Shown: piece after piece, positions 16,408-25,073 of the stretch
How positions within the stretch are numbered: position 1 is the stretch's first letter
Layout: each line of letters begins with the position of its first letter
Assembly: GCA_963850415.1 (NCBI GenBank)
Contig: CAWKLE010000003.1
Coordinates: 1,178,001 to 1,242,000 of the forward strand
Reading direction: 5' to 3'
Length of the DNA stretch: 64,000 nt
From: VAXT01 sp963850415
GTDB lineage: Bacteria > Actinomycetota > Thermoleophilia > Gaiellales > Gaiellaceae
Position numbers and translations under genes: made by a program
The notes under the pieces: model-generated
What the model saw: only the letters and a program-made list of their open reading frames with translations
What the model was told of the DNA's origin: nothing
The model's database searches: none

Positions 16408-17547
16408 ATGAGACGACTACTCCCACTACTCGTGCTTCTCGCCCTCCCGTTCCCCGGGGCCGCTCACGCGGACGGTTGCCCGCCCTCGACCTGCGGGACG
16501 ACGAGCGTCGCACCGCCCGGGTCGAGCCGCGCCTTCGTCTTCCAGAACGGGCAGCAAGGTCTGCTGTCCGTCTACGACCTGCGGACCGGTCGCAAGCGAT
16601 TCGACCTCCCGAGCGGCATGCTCTCCGCCGACGGTCGGGTTTTCGTTTCAGCCGTCCAGGGGCAGCACAAGACTCGCTTCGTGCGCTACGACACCCGGAC
16701 GGGCCGCGGACGACCGCTCCGAACGGTTCCCGGTTCGTGGAGCGTCGTGGGAGTCTCCGCGGACGGCCGCAGGATCGCGCGCTTCAGGTTCCGGAAGCGC
16801 GCGCGGGCGACCGTGTTCACGCTGGACGGGCCACGGCGGTCGGAGTCCGTCCGGCTTTCGGGCACCTACGAGCTCGAGTCGTTCTCCCAGAACGGACGGC
16901 GACTGTTCCTCGTCCACTGGCACCGCAGCGGCGGCTACGACCTCCAGCAGTACGATCGCGGCAGCGCCCGCCTCAGCCCGACGAGGCTCGACGAGCCCGA
17001 CGAGAAGATGACCGGCCTCGCAATGACCGCGGTCGAGACTCGTGACGGCTCGTGGCTGTACACGCTCTATGTGAAGCCCGACGGCGGAACCTTCGTCCAC
17101 GCGCTGGACCTCCGCACCGGCCTCGCGCACTGCATCGACCTCCCGCTGCGCGGCGACCTTACGTGGGCCGGCGCAACTGCGCTCACGCTGTCCCCGGATG
17201 AGCGTCGCCTCTATCTCGCGAGCCCGCTCGCCGGGAGCGTGACGACGGTCGACCTCGACGCGCTCGACGTCTCGTCCACCGCGCGCTTCCGCGCGGTGCC
17301 GACGGGCAACTACCTGTACGGGGTCGGCCCGAGCGCCGCGGTCTCTCCGAACGGGCGCATGCTCGCGTTCGTGAGCGCGCACGGGCTCTGGCTGATGGAC
17401 ACCGCCTACGGCGTCGTCCGCGGACCGACCCTGGTGCGCGAGCGGATGCTCGGAGTCGGCTTCACCGCGGGCGGTCGGCATGTCGTCGCCATCGGCGCCC
17501 GCAACAGCTCCTTTTCCGACGCCGCGACCGGGTTGCCCGTGCGCTAG
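16408..17547 (+). CDS. secreted WD40/YVTN-type beta-propeller protein
   Basis: About 379 residues with a clear signal peptide (RRLLPLLVLLALPFPGAAHADG; cleavage after AHA). The mature protein has propeller blades such as VYDLRTGRKRFDLPSG, VRYDTRTGRGRPL, LSPDERRLYLASPLAGS and VSPNGRMLAFVSAHGLWLMD. It has three cysteines near the N-terminus and one in the centre. It is divergent from the ECF sigma gene and structurally related to the sigma factor's membrane propeller partner, so a shared signalling role is plausible but unproven. Function unknown. Confidence 0.8.
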   Translation: MRRLLPLLVLLALPFPGAAHADGCPPSTCGTTSVAPPGSSRAFVFQNGQQGLLSVYDLRTGRKRFDLPSGMLSADGRVFVSAVQGQHKTRFVRYDTRTGRGRPLRTVPGSWSVVGVSADGRRIARFRFRKRARATVFTLDGPRRSESVRLSGTYELESFSQNGRRLFLVHWHRSGGYDLQQYDRGSARLSPTRLDEPDEKMTGLAMTAVETRDGSWLYTLYVKPDGGTFVHALDLRTGLAHCIDLPLRGDLTWAGATALTLSPDERRLYLASPLAGSVTTVDLDALDVSSTARFRAVPTGNYLYGVGPSAAVSPNGRMLAFVSAHGLWLMDTAYGVVRGPTLVRERMLGVGFTAGGRHVVAIGARNSSFSDAATGLPVR

Positions 17548-18740
17548 GCCGGAACCGCGGCGGCTTCTGTCGCATCGGCGATCTCGCGGACGACCTGGGT
17601 GAGATCCCGGTTCGCGTTGAAGACACGGAGCTGGCGGTCGGCGCCGTTTCCGCCGGCCAGGATCTCGCGGATCCCGTCCAGCGCGCTCTCCGAGCCGAGC
17701 TCCCTCGCGTGCGGCGTCAGCTCCCTCAGCCGGCGCCGGATCAGCTGCGCGACGGGCACGCGGTTCCGCGCCTCGGTGGCGAGGTCCATCAGCGGCGCCT
17801 CGAGCCCGTAGCGCGCCGCGAGCCACTTGTTCTCGCTCGTCAGGATGCGGTGGTACGAGCGGATCTCCTCGCCTCGGTCGAACCGCTCGCAGTACATCTT
17901 CACGAGCGCCTGGCAGTACGCGGCCAGCGCGACGGCATGTTCGACGCGCGACACCGAGTCACAGATCCGGACCTCGACCGTCCCCAGCCGCGGGTGCGGG
18001 CGGATGTCCCACCAGATGTGCGTGTAGTCCGCGATGCAGCCGGTCTTCTCGAGCTGGCCGACGACCTCCGCGTAGTCGGTGTAGTCGCGAAACCTCGGCG
18101 GCGGGCCCGAGCGCGGGAAGGCCGCGAACACGAGTTGCCGGGTCGACGCGAGCCCCGTCGCCTGGCCGCGCCAGAAGGGCGAGCTCGCGGACAAAGCGAG
18201 CAGCAGCGGCAGCTCGACGAGGAGCCCGTTCACGACCTGGATCGCTTTCTCCGCGTCGTCCACGGCGACGTGGATGTGGAGTCCGAAGATCAGCTCGCGG
18301 CGCGCCACGTACTGCATCTGGTCGACGAGCGCGCGGTACCGGTCACGGGCTGTGATCGATTGCTTTTCGAACAGGCTGAACGGATGCGTGCCTGCCGAGC
18401 CGACGCGCAGCGATTTCTGCGACGCGACCGAGGTGACGTACTCGCGCAGCTTCCGGAGCTCCCGGTCGACCTCCGCGGGCGTGTCGCACACGGGCGTCGC
18501 GATCTCGAGCACGGACTGCATGAGCTCCGCCTTCATCTGCGCCTCGAGCTCGTGCCCGGCGACCGCGGCCAGGAACGTGTCGATGTGCTGGACGAGGTCG
18601 AAGGTGTCCGGGTCGAGGAGCATGTACTCCTCCTCGACGCCGAGCGTGTACGGCTTCGTCTTGCCGAACGCGTGGTCGAGGACGCTCACGCCTGCGGCGA
18701 ACCCGCCGGCCGTGATGCTCGACGGAAAGATCTGCTTCAC
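17544..18740 (-). CDS. carboxylate-amine ligase, glutamate-cysteine ligase 2 family (YbdK type)
   Basis: About 398 residues. YTLGVEEEYMLLDPDTFDLV is the GCS2 substrate/metal motif, followed by HIHVAVDDAEKAIQVVN, FRDYTDYAEVVGQLEKTGC, THIWWDIRPHPRLGTVEVRICDS and a C-terminal ENKWLAARYG segment. The family makes weak gamma-glutamyl ligations, and in actinobacteria is often annotated as YbdK or EgtA-like; the true product is unknown. The GTG start at 18740 is chosen because a GATACT box lies 6 nt upstream; an ATG at 18773 would overlap the divergent promoter. The stop overlaps the convergent propeller. Confidence 0.85.
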   Translation of the reverse strand: MKQIFPSSITAGGFAAGVSVLDHAFGKTKPYTLGVEEEYMLLDPDTFDLVQHIDTFLAAVAGHELEAQMKAELMQSVLEIATPVCDTPAEVDRELRKLREYVTSVASQKSLRVGSAGTHPFSLFEKQSITARDRYRALVDQMQYVARRELIFGLHIHVAVDDAEKAIQVVNGLLVELPLLLALSASSPFWRGQATGLASTRQLVFAAFPRSGPPPRFRDYTDYAEVVGQLEKTGCIADYTHIWWDIRPHPRLGTVEVRICDSVSRVEHAVALAAYCQALVKMYCERFDRGEEIRSYHRILTSENKWLAARYGLEAPLMDLATEARNRVPVAQLIRRRLRELTPHARELGSESALDGIREILAGGNGADRQLRVFNANRDLTQVVREIADATEAAAVPA

Positions 18741-18745
18741 GCCCG

Positions 18746-18752
18746 TAGTATC
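18746..18752. promoter_or_regulatory. overlapping divergent -10 boxes
   Basis: TAGTAT on the plus strand is 7 nt before the CTG start of the serine hydrolase, and GATACT on the minus strand is 6 nt before the GTG start of the ligase. The two boxes share the same bases, so the two promoters should compete. Confidence 0.45.
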
Positions 18753-18758
18753 GCCGCC

Positions 18759-19568
18759 CTGGAAGCGCTTCAACTCACCGACACGTGGCCCGCCGAGAAC
18801 GTTGCCGTCGCAGCGCTCTCACGCGAGGGCGAGCTCGGGCGCCGTGGCGACTCCTCGCGCGTCTTCCGTTGGGCTTCCGTCTCGAAGCCGGTCGTCGGTC
18901 TCGCCGCTCTCGTCGCCGCCGAGGAGGGGACGATCGACCTGGACGAGCCGGCCGGCCCGCCGGGCTCGACGATCCGGCACCTGCTCGCGCATGCGTCCGG
19001 CCTGCCGTTCGACGCCGGGCCTCCGATCGCGAAGCCGGGCACACGGCGGATCTACTCGAACCCCGGCTTCGAGGTGCTCGCGGAGCGGCTTGCGGCGAAT
19101 GCCGAGATGCCCTTCGAGGAGTACCTCCGGAAGGCGGTGCTCAATCCGCTGCACATGGAAGCCGTTCACCGCGGCACGCCCGCCGGAGGCCTGCACGGGA
19201 CGCTGGACGACCTCGTGAAGGTGACGAACGAGCTGATGACGCCGACGCTCGTCGCGCCGGAGACGCTCGCCGAGGCGACGCGCCTCCAGTTCCCCGGGCT
19301 CGCCGGTGTGATCCCGGGTCTCGGCCGCTTCGACCCGAACGACTGGGGCCTCTCATTCGAGCTCAAGGACGGGAAGCAGCCGCACTTCACCGGCACGCTC
19401 ACCTCGCCGCGCACCTACGGGCACTGGGGCGCGAGCGGGACGCTCTTCTGGGTCGACCCCGACTCCGGCCTCGCGCTGGCGCTCCTCACCGACCTCGACT
19501 TCGGCGACTGGGCCAAAGAGGCCTGGCCCGCGTTCAGCGACGCGATGGTCGCCGAGGCACGACCCTGA
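18759..19568 (+). CDS. serine hydrolase, beta-lactamase/esterase family
   Basis: About 269 residues. SxxK nucleophile in RWASVSKPVVGLAAL, LLAHASGLPFD, tyrosine motif in RRIYSNPGF (YSN), and a third motif HWGASGTLFW near the C-terminus, all in order as in penicillin-binding-protein-related esterases. There is no signal peptide. No ATG or GTG sits at the right place: the frame begins best at CTG 18759, 7 nt after a TAGTAT box, giving a short N-terminus. GTG 18672, deeper in the divergent gene, is an alternative. The tail overlaps the convergent cupredoxin gene. Confidence 0.8.
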   Translation: MEALQLTDTWPAENVAVAALSREGELGRRGDSSRVFRWASVSKPVVGLAALVAAEEGTIDLDEPAGPPGSTIRHLLAHASGLPFDAGPPIAKPGTRRIYSNPGFEVLAERLAANAEMPFEEYLRKAVLNPLHMEAVHRGTPAGGLHGTLDDLVKVTNELMTPTLVAPETLAEATRLQFPGLAGVIPGLGRFDPNDWGLSFELKDGKQPHFTGTLTSPRTYGHWGASGTLFWVDPDSGLALALLTDLDFGDWAKEAWPAFSDAMVAEARP

Positions 19569-19908
19569 GCTGCGCCTTCATCCCACGCATCGCGTGGTCG
19601 GCCATCGTGCACTTGAGCACGTAGAGCCCCGGCTTGAGGCGGAGCGTGGCGGTCTCCCGTGTCCCGGGCAGCGCGCCGGGCATGGTCATGACCTTCGTCG
19701 TGCCGACCTTCCGGACCGTCAGGTTGTGCTCGTCCTGGCCGAAGTTGGCGAGCTCGATCCGGACCGCGCCAGCCGGGACCCGGACCCGCGACAGCCGGTA
19801 GTGGAACTCGACCGCGACGACCTGCACCCGGCCGAGCGGCGCGGCGGCCTGCGCGGGGAGCGCGCCTGCAGATGCAACGAGCACGAGCAGGAGCACGAAG
19901 CGCTTCAT
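19534..19908 (-). CDS. secreted cupredoxin (plastocyanin/azurin-like)
   Basis: 124 residues: a signal peptide (KRFVLLLVLVASAGALPAQA) and a single cupredoxin domain. The type 1 copper ligands are visible as H in DEHNLTV and the C, H and M of LKCTMADHAMRGM (spacing C-x4-H-x4-M). The preceding strand EFHYRLSRVRVPAGAVRIEL is typical. It is probably a periplasmic or cell-surface copper electron carrier. Its start overlaps the stop of the DUF1501 gene (ATGA), so the two exported proteins are co-expressed. Confidence 0.88.
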   Translation of the reverse strand: MKRFVLLLVLVASAGALPAQAAAPLGRVQVVAVEFHYRLSRVRVPAGAVRIELANFGQDEHNLTVRKVGTTKVMTMPGALPGTRETATLRLKPGLYVLKCTMADHAMRGMKAQLRVVPRRPSRR

Positions 19909-21275
19909 CGCAGGAGCGGCACGCGCCCGAACGACTTCGCGTGCGGGATGACCGCCGCGGCGTCCGTGGACAGCCACTGCTCGAGCACCGAGCTGTAGAT
20001 CGTCCGGTAGTCGACGGTCGCCTTGAGGTTGCCGTCCTCGTCGAGCCCGCCCCGCAGGCCCGGGAACTCGCCGATCATCGTTCCGCGCACGCGCGAGCCC
20101 ATGAGCAGGCCGATTCCCGCGGCGCCGTGGTCAGTGCCGTCGGAGCCGTTCTCCTCGGCGCGGCGGCCGAACTCCGACCAGACGAGCGTCAGCACGCGGT
20201 TCCCGAGGCCGCGCGCCTCGAGGTCGCGCTGGAACGCGAGCAGCGTCTTGCTCGCGAGGTCGATGTTGTCGGAGAGGTCCTGCGCCTGGTCCGAGTGCGT
20301 GTCGTACCCGCCGTTCGCGCTCAGGGCCACGCAGTGCAGCGGCAGGCCCGCAGCGAGCAGCGCGGCCAACCCGGCCATCTGATCCGGGAAGCCGCTGTTC
20401 GACTTCGGGTACGGAACCGGCGGCTGGAATCCGCCGTTGAAGGGCGCGAGCTGCTGGCGCAGCCGATGTGACTGGAAGGTGACCTCGCGCGCTCCCGCGA
20501 GCACCTTGTCGTGCCCGCGCGAGGAGCCGAGCGAGCCGACGGCGGACAGCATGCGGTCCTCGACCTGGCCGTAGACGCCCGGCGCCCAGAACGAGTAGTC
20601 GCCGGCGCCGCTCAGCGCGGCGACCGGCTTCCTCGCAGTCGCGAGCGACGGCGAGAGCTCGCCGTCGAGGCTCACTCCCTGCAGCGGGTTGTCGGCCTTC
20701 CCGACATGGTCGAGGTAGCGGCCGAGCCAACCCGTCTGGAGCCGTGAATCGGTGTCGCCGACCTCCCAGTAGTGGCGGGACGTGAAGTGCGACTGATCCG
20801 CGTTCGTGTACCCGACGGCCGGGAGCACGGCCAGCTTGCCCTCGGCGTGCAGCGTGTTGAACGCGGCCGCGGACGGATGCCAGCGCAGGCGCGGGTCCTC
20901 CGGGAAGACGAGCCCGGAGTCCGGGAGAGCGAGTTTCGGGCGCAGGCGGCGGTAGTCGGGGTCGCCGTACGGGAAGAGGACGGACAGCGAGTCGATGCCT
21001 CCGTCGAGGAAGACCGTGACGAGCACCGTGTCCGACGGGCCGGCGGCGAGCGCCTGGGCGATTCCGTGGTCGAGCGCCCGTGGCGTGAGCGCCGTCGCGC
21101 CATAGACGGCGATGGCGAGCCCGACCGAGCGCGCAATGAAGCTGCGGCGGTCGAGGCCCGTGCCGGCTGGCAGCGGCATGCCCGTTTCGATGTCGGGCAG
21201 CCCCGCGCCCGCCTGGGCGACGGCCTTGCGCAGGAGGGCGGAACGTGAGTGCTCGGTGCAGTCGTGATGCGGCAT
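19905..21275 (-). CDS. DUF1501 (sulfatase-like) exported protein
   Basis: 456 residues. A Tat signal LDRRSFIARSVGLAIAVYGATAL is in the N-terminus, preceded by 40 residues. The body is an alkaline-phosphatase/sulfatase-like fold: VTVFLDGGIDSLSVLFPYGDPDY, SRHYWEVGD, NGGYDTHSDQAQDL and LVWSEFGRRAEENGSDGTDHGAAG, in which the D/H-rich motifs would bind metal. Function is unknown; DUF1501 genes are nearly always next to DUF1800. It sits between DUF1800 and the cupredoxin. Confidence 0.88.
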   Translation of the reverse strand: MPHHDCTEHSRSALLRKAVAQAGAGLPDIETGMPLPAGTGLDRRSFIARSVGLAIAVYGATALTPRALDHGIAQALAAGPSDTVLVTVFLDGGIDSLSVLFPYGDPDYRRLRPKLALPDSGLVFPEDPRLRWHPSAAAFNTLHAEGKLAVLPAVGYTNADQSHFTSRHYWEVGDTDSRLQTGWLGRYLDHVGKADNPLQGVSLDGELSPSLATARKPVAALSGAGDYSFWAPGVYGQVEDRMLSAVGSLGSSRGHDKVLAGAREVTFQSHRLRQQLAPFNGGFQPPVPYPKSNSGFPDQMAGLAALLAAGLPLHCVALSANGGYDTHSDQAQDLSDNIDLASKTLLAFQRDLEARGLGNRVLTLVWSEFGRRAEENGSDGTDHGAAGIGLLMGSRVRGTMIGEFPGLRGGLDEDGNLKATVDYRTIYSSVLEQWLSTDAAAVIPHAKSFGRVPLLR

Positions 21276-21372
21276 TAGCTGGTTCTCACGCGTCGCTTGC
21301 GATGCGCGTTCAGGACGTGCGGGCTCTGCCCGCGCGTCCGTCGGAAATGACCGGTCGATGCGCGTGGATTCA

Positions 21373-22716
21373 TCACGACGTCTGTGAGTCGGGGGAGATG
21401 GCGATCAGGTGGCGCAGCGCGTTCTCGATCAGCGGCGGGTACTGCTCCTTCTTCCATTTCCGGTCGGCGTCGCTGATCGCGTGGTGGGCGAACGACTTCA
21501 GCGCGCGCTTCGTCGGGGGCGTGAGTCGCGGCTGGCCCCAGTAGGCGAGCGCGCGGTCGAGCAGCTTCTCGGCGTTCAGGGGTGCCTTGTCGTCGCCTTT
21601 CAGCACCGAAGGCCGCAGCACACGACCGGCGAGGTTCCAGCGCGCGAGGAACGACGCCGTGTCGAGCCAGCGCGAGTCGTCCCAGCCCGAGACGTTCGGC
21701 GGGTAGAAGAGCTGCTGGCCGGCCTGGTTGGAGAGCCACGTCCAGGCGTCGGTGTCGATCCCGCGCCGGCGCGCGCGCAGCATCCCGGCGAGATAGACGA
21801 CCGGGGGCTTGACCATGCGCGGGCCGTTGTAGAGCACCGGATGCTTGAGGATCGCCTCGACGACCGGGCGGACCGCATAGTGGTGCCGGACGTAGAGCGA
21901 CTCGAGCGCGCGGCGGGTCGGGGCCGGCGGAGCGGTCGGGACGAAGTAGCTCCAGAGCTTCGTGACGAAGAACGACGCGTGCTTCGGATGGTGGACGGCC
22001 AGCCGGCACGAGTCCTTCCAGTCGAAGTGGCCCCGCTTCCCGAAGATCCGCTTCGCGCCCGTGTCGTGCCGTTTCTGGTCGAAGCGGAAGTTGACCGGGC
22101 CCTTGTCGTCGTCCCAGTCGTTCCGCCAGCCGGTCAGCGCCCTCGCCTGCTCGCGGACGTCGCGCTCCGAGTAGCCGCGGCTCGCGCCGAGCGTGAAGAG
22201 CTCCATCATCTCGCGCCCGTAGTTCTCGTTCGGCGCGTCCTTCTCGTTCTCGGTGCCGTTCAGCCAGAGCAGCATCGCCGGGTCCCTCGTGACCGCGAGC
22301 AGCAGCTGGTAGAACGAGCCGAGGCAGTGGCTGCGGAAGAGCCCGTTCTGCTGGAGCATCAGCCGCTGCGAGCCGACCCCGGCGTTCGAGGTCGCGAACC
22401 AGTCGTGCCAGACGAGCGTCATGCGCTCGACGAGCGGGCGGTTGGAGCGAACCATGCGGTCGAGCCACCAGAGGTGGTCATGGCCCCAGGCGTCGATCGG
22501 CGCGATCGGGTGTCCGTCGTCGTCGACCGGCTTCGGGCCGATCAGGCGGTCGTGCTTCGGGTGCGTCAGCGAATGGACGGCCCCGTGCAGGCCCTTCTTC
22601 GCGAGCCGCTTCTCCTCGCCAGGGCGCGGGCCGAAACCGGCACGCCAGAGCAGCCGCTCGGCCTGCTCAGGGCCGAAGTGGCCTCGGTAGACGGGAATTC
22701 TGCGTGCGGAAGACAC
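21373..22716 (-). CDS. DUF1800 domain protein
   Basis: 447 residues: ERLLWRAGFGPRPGEEKRLA near the N-terminus, MTLVWHDWFATSNAG, NENYGREMMELFTLGASRGYSERDVREQARALTGWR (best conserved block) and a C-terminal WLDTASFLARWNLAGRVL region. No clear signal peptide; Arg-rich N-terminus. This is a widespread protein of unknown function paired with DUF1501. It is the promoter-proximal gene of the DUF1800-DUF1501-cupredoxin cluster, 97 bp before DUF1501. Confidence 0.88.
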   Translation of the reverse strand: MSSARRIPVYRGHFGPEQAERLLWRAGFGPRPGEEKRLAKKGLHGAVHSLTHPKHDRLIGPKPVDDDGHPIAPIDAWGHDHLWWLDRMVRSNRPLVERMTLVWHDWFATSNAGVGSQRLMLQQNGLFRSHCLGSFYQLLLAVTRDPAMLLWLNGTENEKDAPNENYGREMMELFTLGASRGYSERDVREQARALTGWRNDWDDDKGPVNFRFDQKRHDTGAKRIFGKRGHFDWKDSCRLAVHHPKHASFFVTKLWSYFVPTAPPAPTRRALESLYVRHHYAVRPVVEAILKHPVLYNGPRMVKPPVVYLAGMLRARRRGIDTDAWTWLSNQAGQQLFYPPNVSGWDDSRWLDTASFLARWNLAGRVLRPSVLKGDDKAPLNAEKLLDRALAYWGQPRLTPPTKRALKSFAHHAISDADRKWKKEQYPPLIENALRHLIAISPDSQTS

Positions 22717-22743
22717 TGGGCGGTCCCGCTTTCGCCATCGGCG

Positions 22744-23154
22744 CTAGTCGTCCCTGCCTGAACCCCCGGACGGTGCTAGATCGTCGTCGGCGAACAGCGG
22801 GCGAACGTACTCGTCGAAGGTTTGCTTGTCGCAGCTTGCCAAAGTCGTCGGAACGAGCGCGGTCACAGACGCCGTGCGCGGCACGTGCATCGTCAGCGCG
22901 ACCTCTCCGAAGTAGTCGCCAGGCCGCAGCATCCGCCGCGGACCGAGGCCGCCCTGGTTGCTGACCGCGACGAGCCCGCGCAGGATCACGTAGAAGTGGT
23001 CACCCTCCTCGCCCTCGAGGACGATCGGGTCGCCCGGCGCCACGTCGGCGCGGCGCATGTTGTGCGCGAGCTTGGTCAGCACCTCGCCGGGGAGCTCCTG
23101 GAAGAGCCCGATCCGTGCGAGCTCGGTGACCGTGGCTGTGGCGAATCGTGGCAC
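22744..23154 (-). CDS. cyclic-nucleotide-binding-domain (CRP/FNR-fold) protein
   Basis: 136 residues containing a single cNMP-binding beta-roll: LFQELPGEVLTKLAHNM, PGDPIVLEGEEGDHFYVILRGLVAV and GDYFGEVALTMHVPRTASVTA, the last being the phosphate-binding cassette. There is no helix-turn-helix after the roll, so it is not a complete CRP regulator; it may be a stand-alone sensor or bind cNMP and interact with another protein. The start is GTG. It is divergent from the NUDIX gene. Confidence 0.85.
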   Translation of the reverse strand: MPRFATATVTELARIGLFQELPGEVLTKLAHNMRRADVAPGDPIVLEGEEGDHFYVILRGLVAVSNQGGLGPRRMLRPGDYFGEVALTMHVPRTASVTALVPTTLASCDKQTFDEYVRPLFADDDLAPSGGSGRDD

Positions 23155-23160
23155 GGGGCC

Positions 23161-23166
23161 TATTGT
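23161..23166 (+). promoter_or_regulatory. -10-like hexamer of the NUDIX gene
   Basis: TATTGT, 7 nt before the GTG start. Confidence 0.35.
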
Positions 23167-23173
23167 TGCGGAC

Positions 23174-23686
23174 GTGGGCGAGCTCGATCAGTGGAAGCAC
23201 TGTCCGCGCTGTGGAGCCGAGGTCGAGCCCGGCGGGGGCATGGTCGAATGCGGCGAGTGCGGCTTCCGCGCGTACGCGAGCTCGAAGCCGACCGCGAGCG
23301 CCGTCTGTCTCGACGACGAGGGGCGCGTCCTGCTCTCGCGGCGCGGCGTCGATCCGTTCGCGGGCAAGTGGGACCTTCCGGGCGGGTTCCTCGACGAGGA
23401 GGAGCACCCGCGCGACTGTGTCCGCCGCGAGCTCCGGGAAGAGGCGGGTGTCGAGATCGAGCCCCTCGAGCTCCTCGGCGTGTGGATGGACCGCTACGGG
23501 GGAGACGGCTCGGCCGCGGCCACGCTCAACTTCTACTGGACTGCCCGCATCGTCGAGGGCGTGCCCGAGCCGCACGACGACGTCGCCGAGCTCCGCTGGT
23601 TCGCGCCGTCCGAGATCCCGGACGGCGACCTCGCGTTCCCGCACACGCGAGAGGTGCTAGCCGCGCTCGGGCAGAAGCACGCGTAG
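23174..23686 (+). CDS. NUDIX hydrolase with N-terminal zinc ribbon
   Basis: 170 residues. A four-cysteine zinc ribbon (CPRCG ... CGECG) comes first, then the NUDIX fold with the box GGFLDEEEHPRDCVRRELREEAG, i.e. the GX5EX7REUXEEXGU signature complete. Ribbon-plus-NUDIX proteins include NADH pyrophosphatase NudC and ADP-ribose/nucleotide diphosphatases; the NudC SQPWPFPxS signature was not seen, so the substrate is open. The start is GTG 23174, preceded by a TATTGT hexamer 7 nt upstream. Its end overlaps the lipid kinase gene. Confidence 0.88.
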   Translation: MGELDQWKHCPRCGAEVEPGGGMVECGECGFRAYASSKPTASAVCLDDEGRVLLSRRGVDPFAGKWDLPGGFLDEEEHPRDCVRRELREEAGVEIEPLELLGVWMDRYGGDGSAAATLNFYWTARIVEGVPEPHDDVAELRWFAPSEIPDGDLAFPHTREVLAALGQKHA

Positions 23687-24439
23687 CGCGGCCGGCTCGA
23701 TCTCGAAACGCAGCGGCGTCTCGAGCGTGGTGGGCTCGCCGTCGATGGCCGCCTCGAGCTCACCCGCCCGGGCGTCGACGGTGAAAGCCTGGAGCGGCTG
23801 CTCCTCCCACGTGCTCGGGAGCCAGCCGTGCGCGATGTACAGGTACAGGACGCCTTCGTCGAGCCGCGCGCGCTCTCCGAGCCGGACCGAATCGAGCTCG
23901 TAGCGGTTGTTCGAGACGACGATCACCCGCGCGTGGACGTTCCGGCCCTCGACCGCTATCCCGAGGCCGCTCGGCCGACGCAGGAGGAGGCCGAGCGCCC
24001 TCAGCTGCGCGAAGGAACCGCCGCGCCCGCTCTCGTGGACGAGCCGCGCGTACAGTCCGAGCGAGACGTTGTTCAGGAACAGCCGGCCGTTCACGCGCGT
24101 CGCGTCGACTCTCTGCTCGCGTCCGGAGAACGCCCGCAGGGCCGCAGCCGAATCGTCGAGGTCGAGCCCGAGATCGCGCGCGAAGTGGTTGAAGGTGCCG
24201 AACGGAACGACGACGAACGGCACCTCCCGCTCGATTGCGACGTCGGCGACCGCGCCGAGAGACCCGTCGCCGCCGGCCATCCCGAGCGGACCGTGCCGGG
24301 CCTGCCGCGCGACCTCCGCCGGGTCTTCGTCGCGGCCGAGGACGTGCGTCTCGAGGCCCAGTTCGGTCGCCTGGTTTCGCAGCTCGTCGGCGTTAGAGCC
24401 CTGCCCCGCGCGCGGGTTGATGACGAGGAAGCCGTCCAT
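23657..24439 (-). CDS. diacylglycerol-kinase-family lipid kinase
   Basis: 260 residues: FLVINPRAGQGSNADELRNQA (first beta-alpha unit), GMAGGDGSLGAVADVAI is the GGDG catalytic motif, and PFVVVPFGTFNHFARDLGL carries the PFGTxNxFA motif. It ends with the EIEPAALRVLLPERG strand typical of the C-terminal domain. It would phosphorylate a lipid such as diacylglycerol or undecaprenol; the exact substrate is not resolved. ATG 24439 is preceded by no strong SD. It overlaps the convergent NUDIX by 30 bp. Confidence 0.88.
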   Translation of the reverse strand: MDGFLVINPRAGQGSNADELRNQATELGLETHVLGRDEDPAEVARQARHGPLGMAGGDGSLGAVADVAIEREVPFVVVPFGTFNHFARDLGLDLDDSAAALRAFSGREQRVDATRVNGRLFLNNVSLGLYARLVHESGRGGSFAQLRALGLLLRRPSGLGIAVEGRNVHARVIVVSNNRYELDSVRLGERARLDEGVLYLYIAHGWLPSTWEEQPLQAFTVDARAGELEAAIDGEPTTLETPLRFEIEPAALRVLLPERG

Positions 24440-24478
24440 CGCGTTAGCATCGCGTTCAATCCCCGGAAAGGAGCGTTT

Positions 24479-25069
24479 GTGAAACTCATCGAAAGGATCG
24501 ACGCCGCCCGCGAGCGGTGGAACGTGCTCGAGCATCCCTTCTACAAGCGCTGGAGCTGCGGTGAGCTGACCCGCGACGAACTGGCGCACTACGCCGGCGA
24601 GTACCGGCACGCAGTCGTCGCGCTGGCGGACACTGCCGGCAAGACCGGCCACCAGGAGCACGCGCGCGAGGAAGCCGAGCACGTCGCGCTCTGGGACGAG
24701 TTCGCCGCCGCCTTCGGCGCCGAGACGGATCGCGTGCCGGATCCCGAGACGGCCGAGTGCGTGGTCGCCTGGACGGCTCCGGAGAACCGGCGCGAGGCGC
24801 TCGCCGTCATGTACGCGATCGAGGCCGGCCAGCCGGCGGTCTCACAGGCGAAGCTCGACGGGCTGGGCGAGCACTACGGCGTCGCGTCCGACGAGCCGGG
24901 CGCCGCGTACTTCGCACTGCACTCCGAGCGCGACCACGAGCACGCCGCCGAGTCGCGCCGCGAGCTCGAGCTCGTCCACGCGGGGGACGACGACCGCCTG
25001 GCCGAGGTTGCCGAAGCGGCTCTCAGGGGTAACTGGACGTTGCTGGACGGAGTCGACGCCAGGAGGTAA
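24479..25069 (+). CDS. iron-containing heme-oxygenase-fold (TenA/CADD-like) protein
   Basis: 196 residues, all-helical: VLEHPFYKRWSCGELTRDELAHYAGEYRHAV, EEAEHVALWDEFAAAFGAE, MYAIEAGQPAVSQAKLDGL and ALHSERDHEHAAESRREL. These match the TenA/PqqC/CADD-like superfamily, in which E and H residues of such helices bind a di-iron centre. The GTG at 24479 has AAAGGAG upstream with 6-nt spacing. Function may be an oxygenase in cofactor or pABA synthesis, but this is not established. Confidence 0.8.
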   Translation: MKLIERIDAARERWNVLEHPFYKRWSCGELTRDELAHYAGEYRHAVVALADTAGKTGHQEHAREEAEHVALWDEFAAAFGAETDRVPDPETAECVVAWTAPENRREALAVMYAIEAGQPAVSQAKLDGLGEHYGVASDEPGAAYFALHSERDHEHAAESRRELELVHAGDDDRLAEVAEAALRGNWTLLDGVDARR

Positions 25070-25073
25070 GCCC

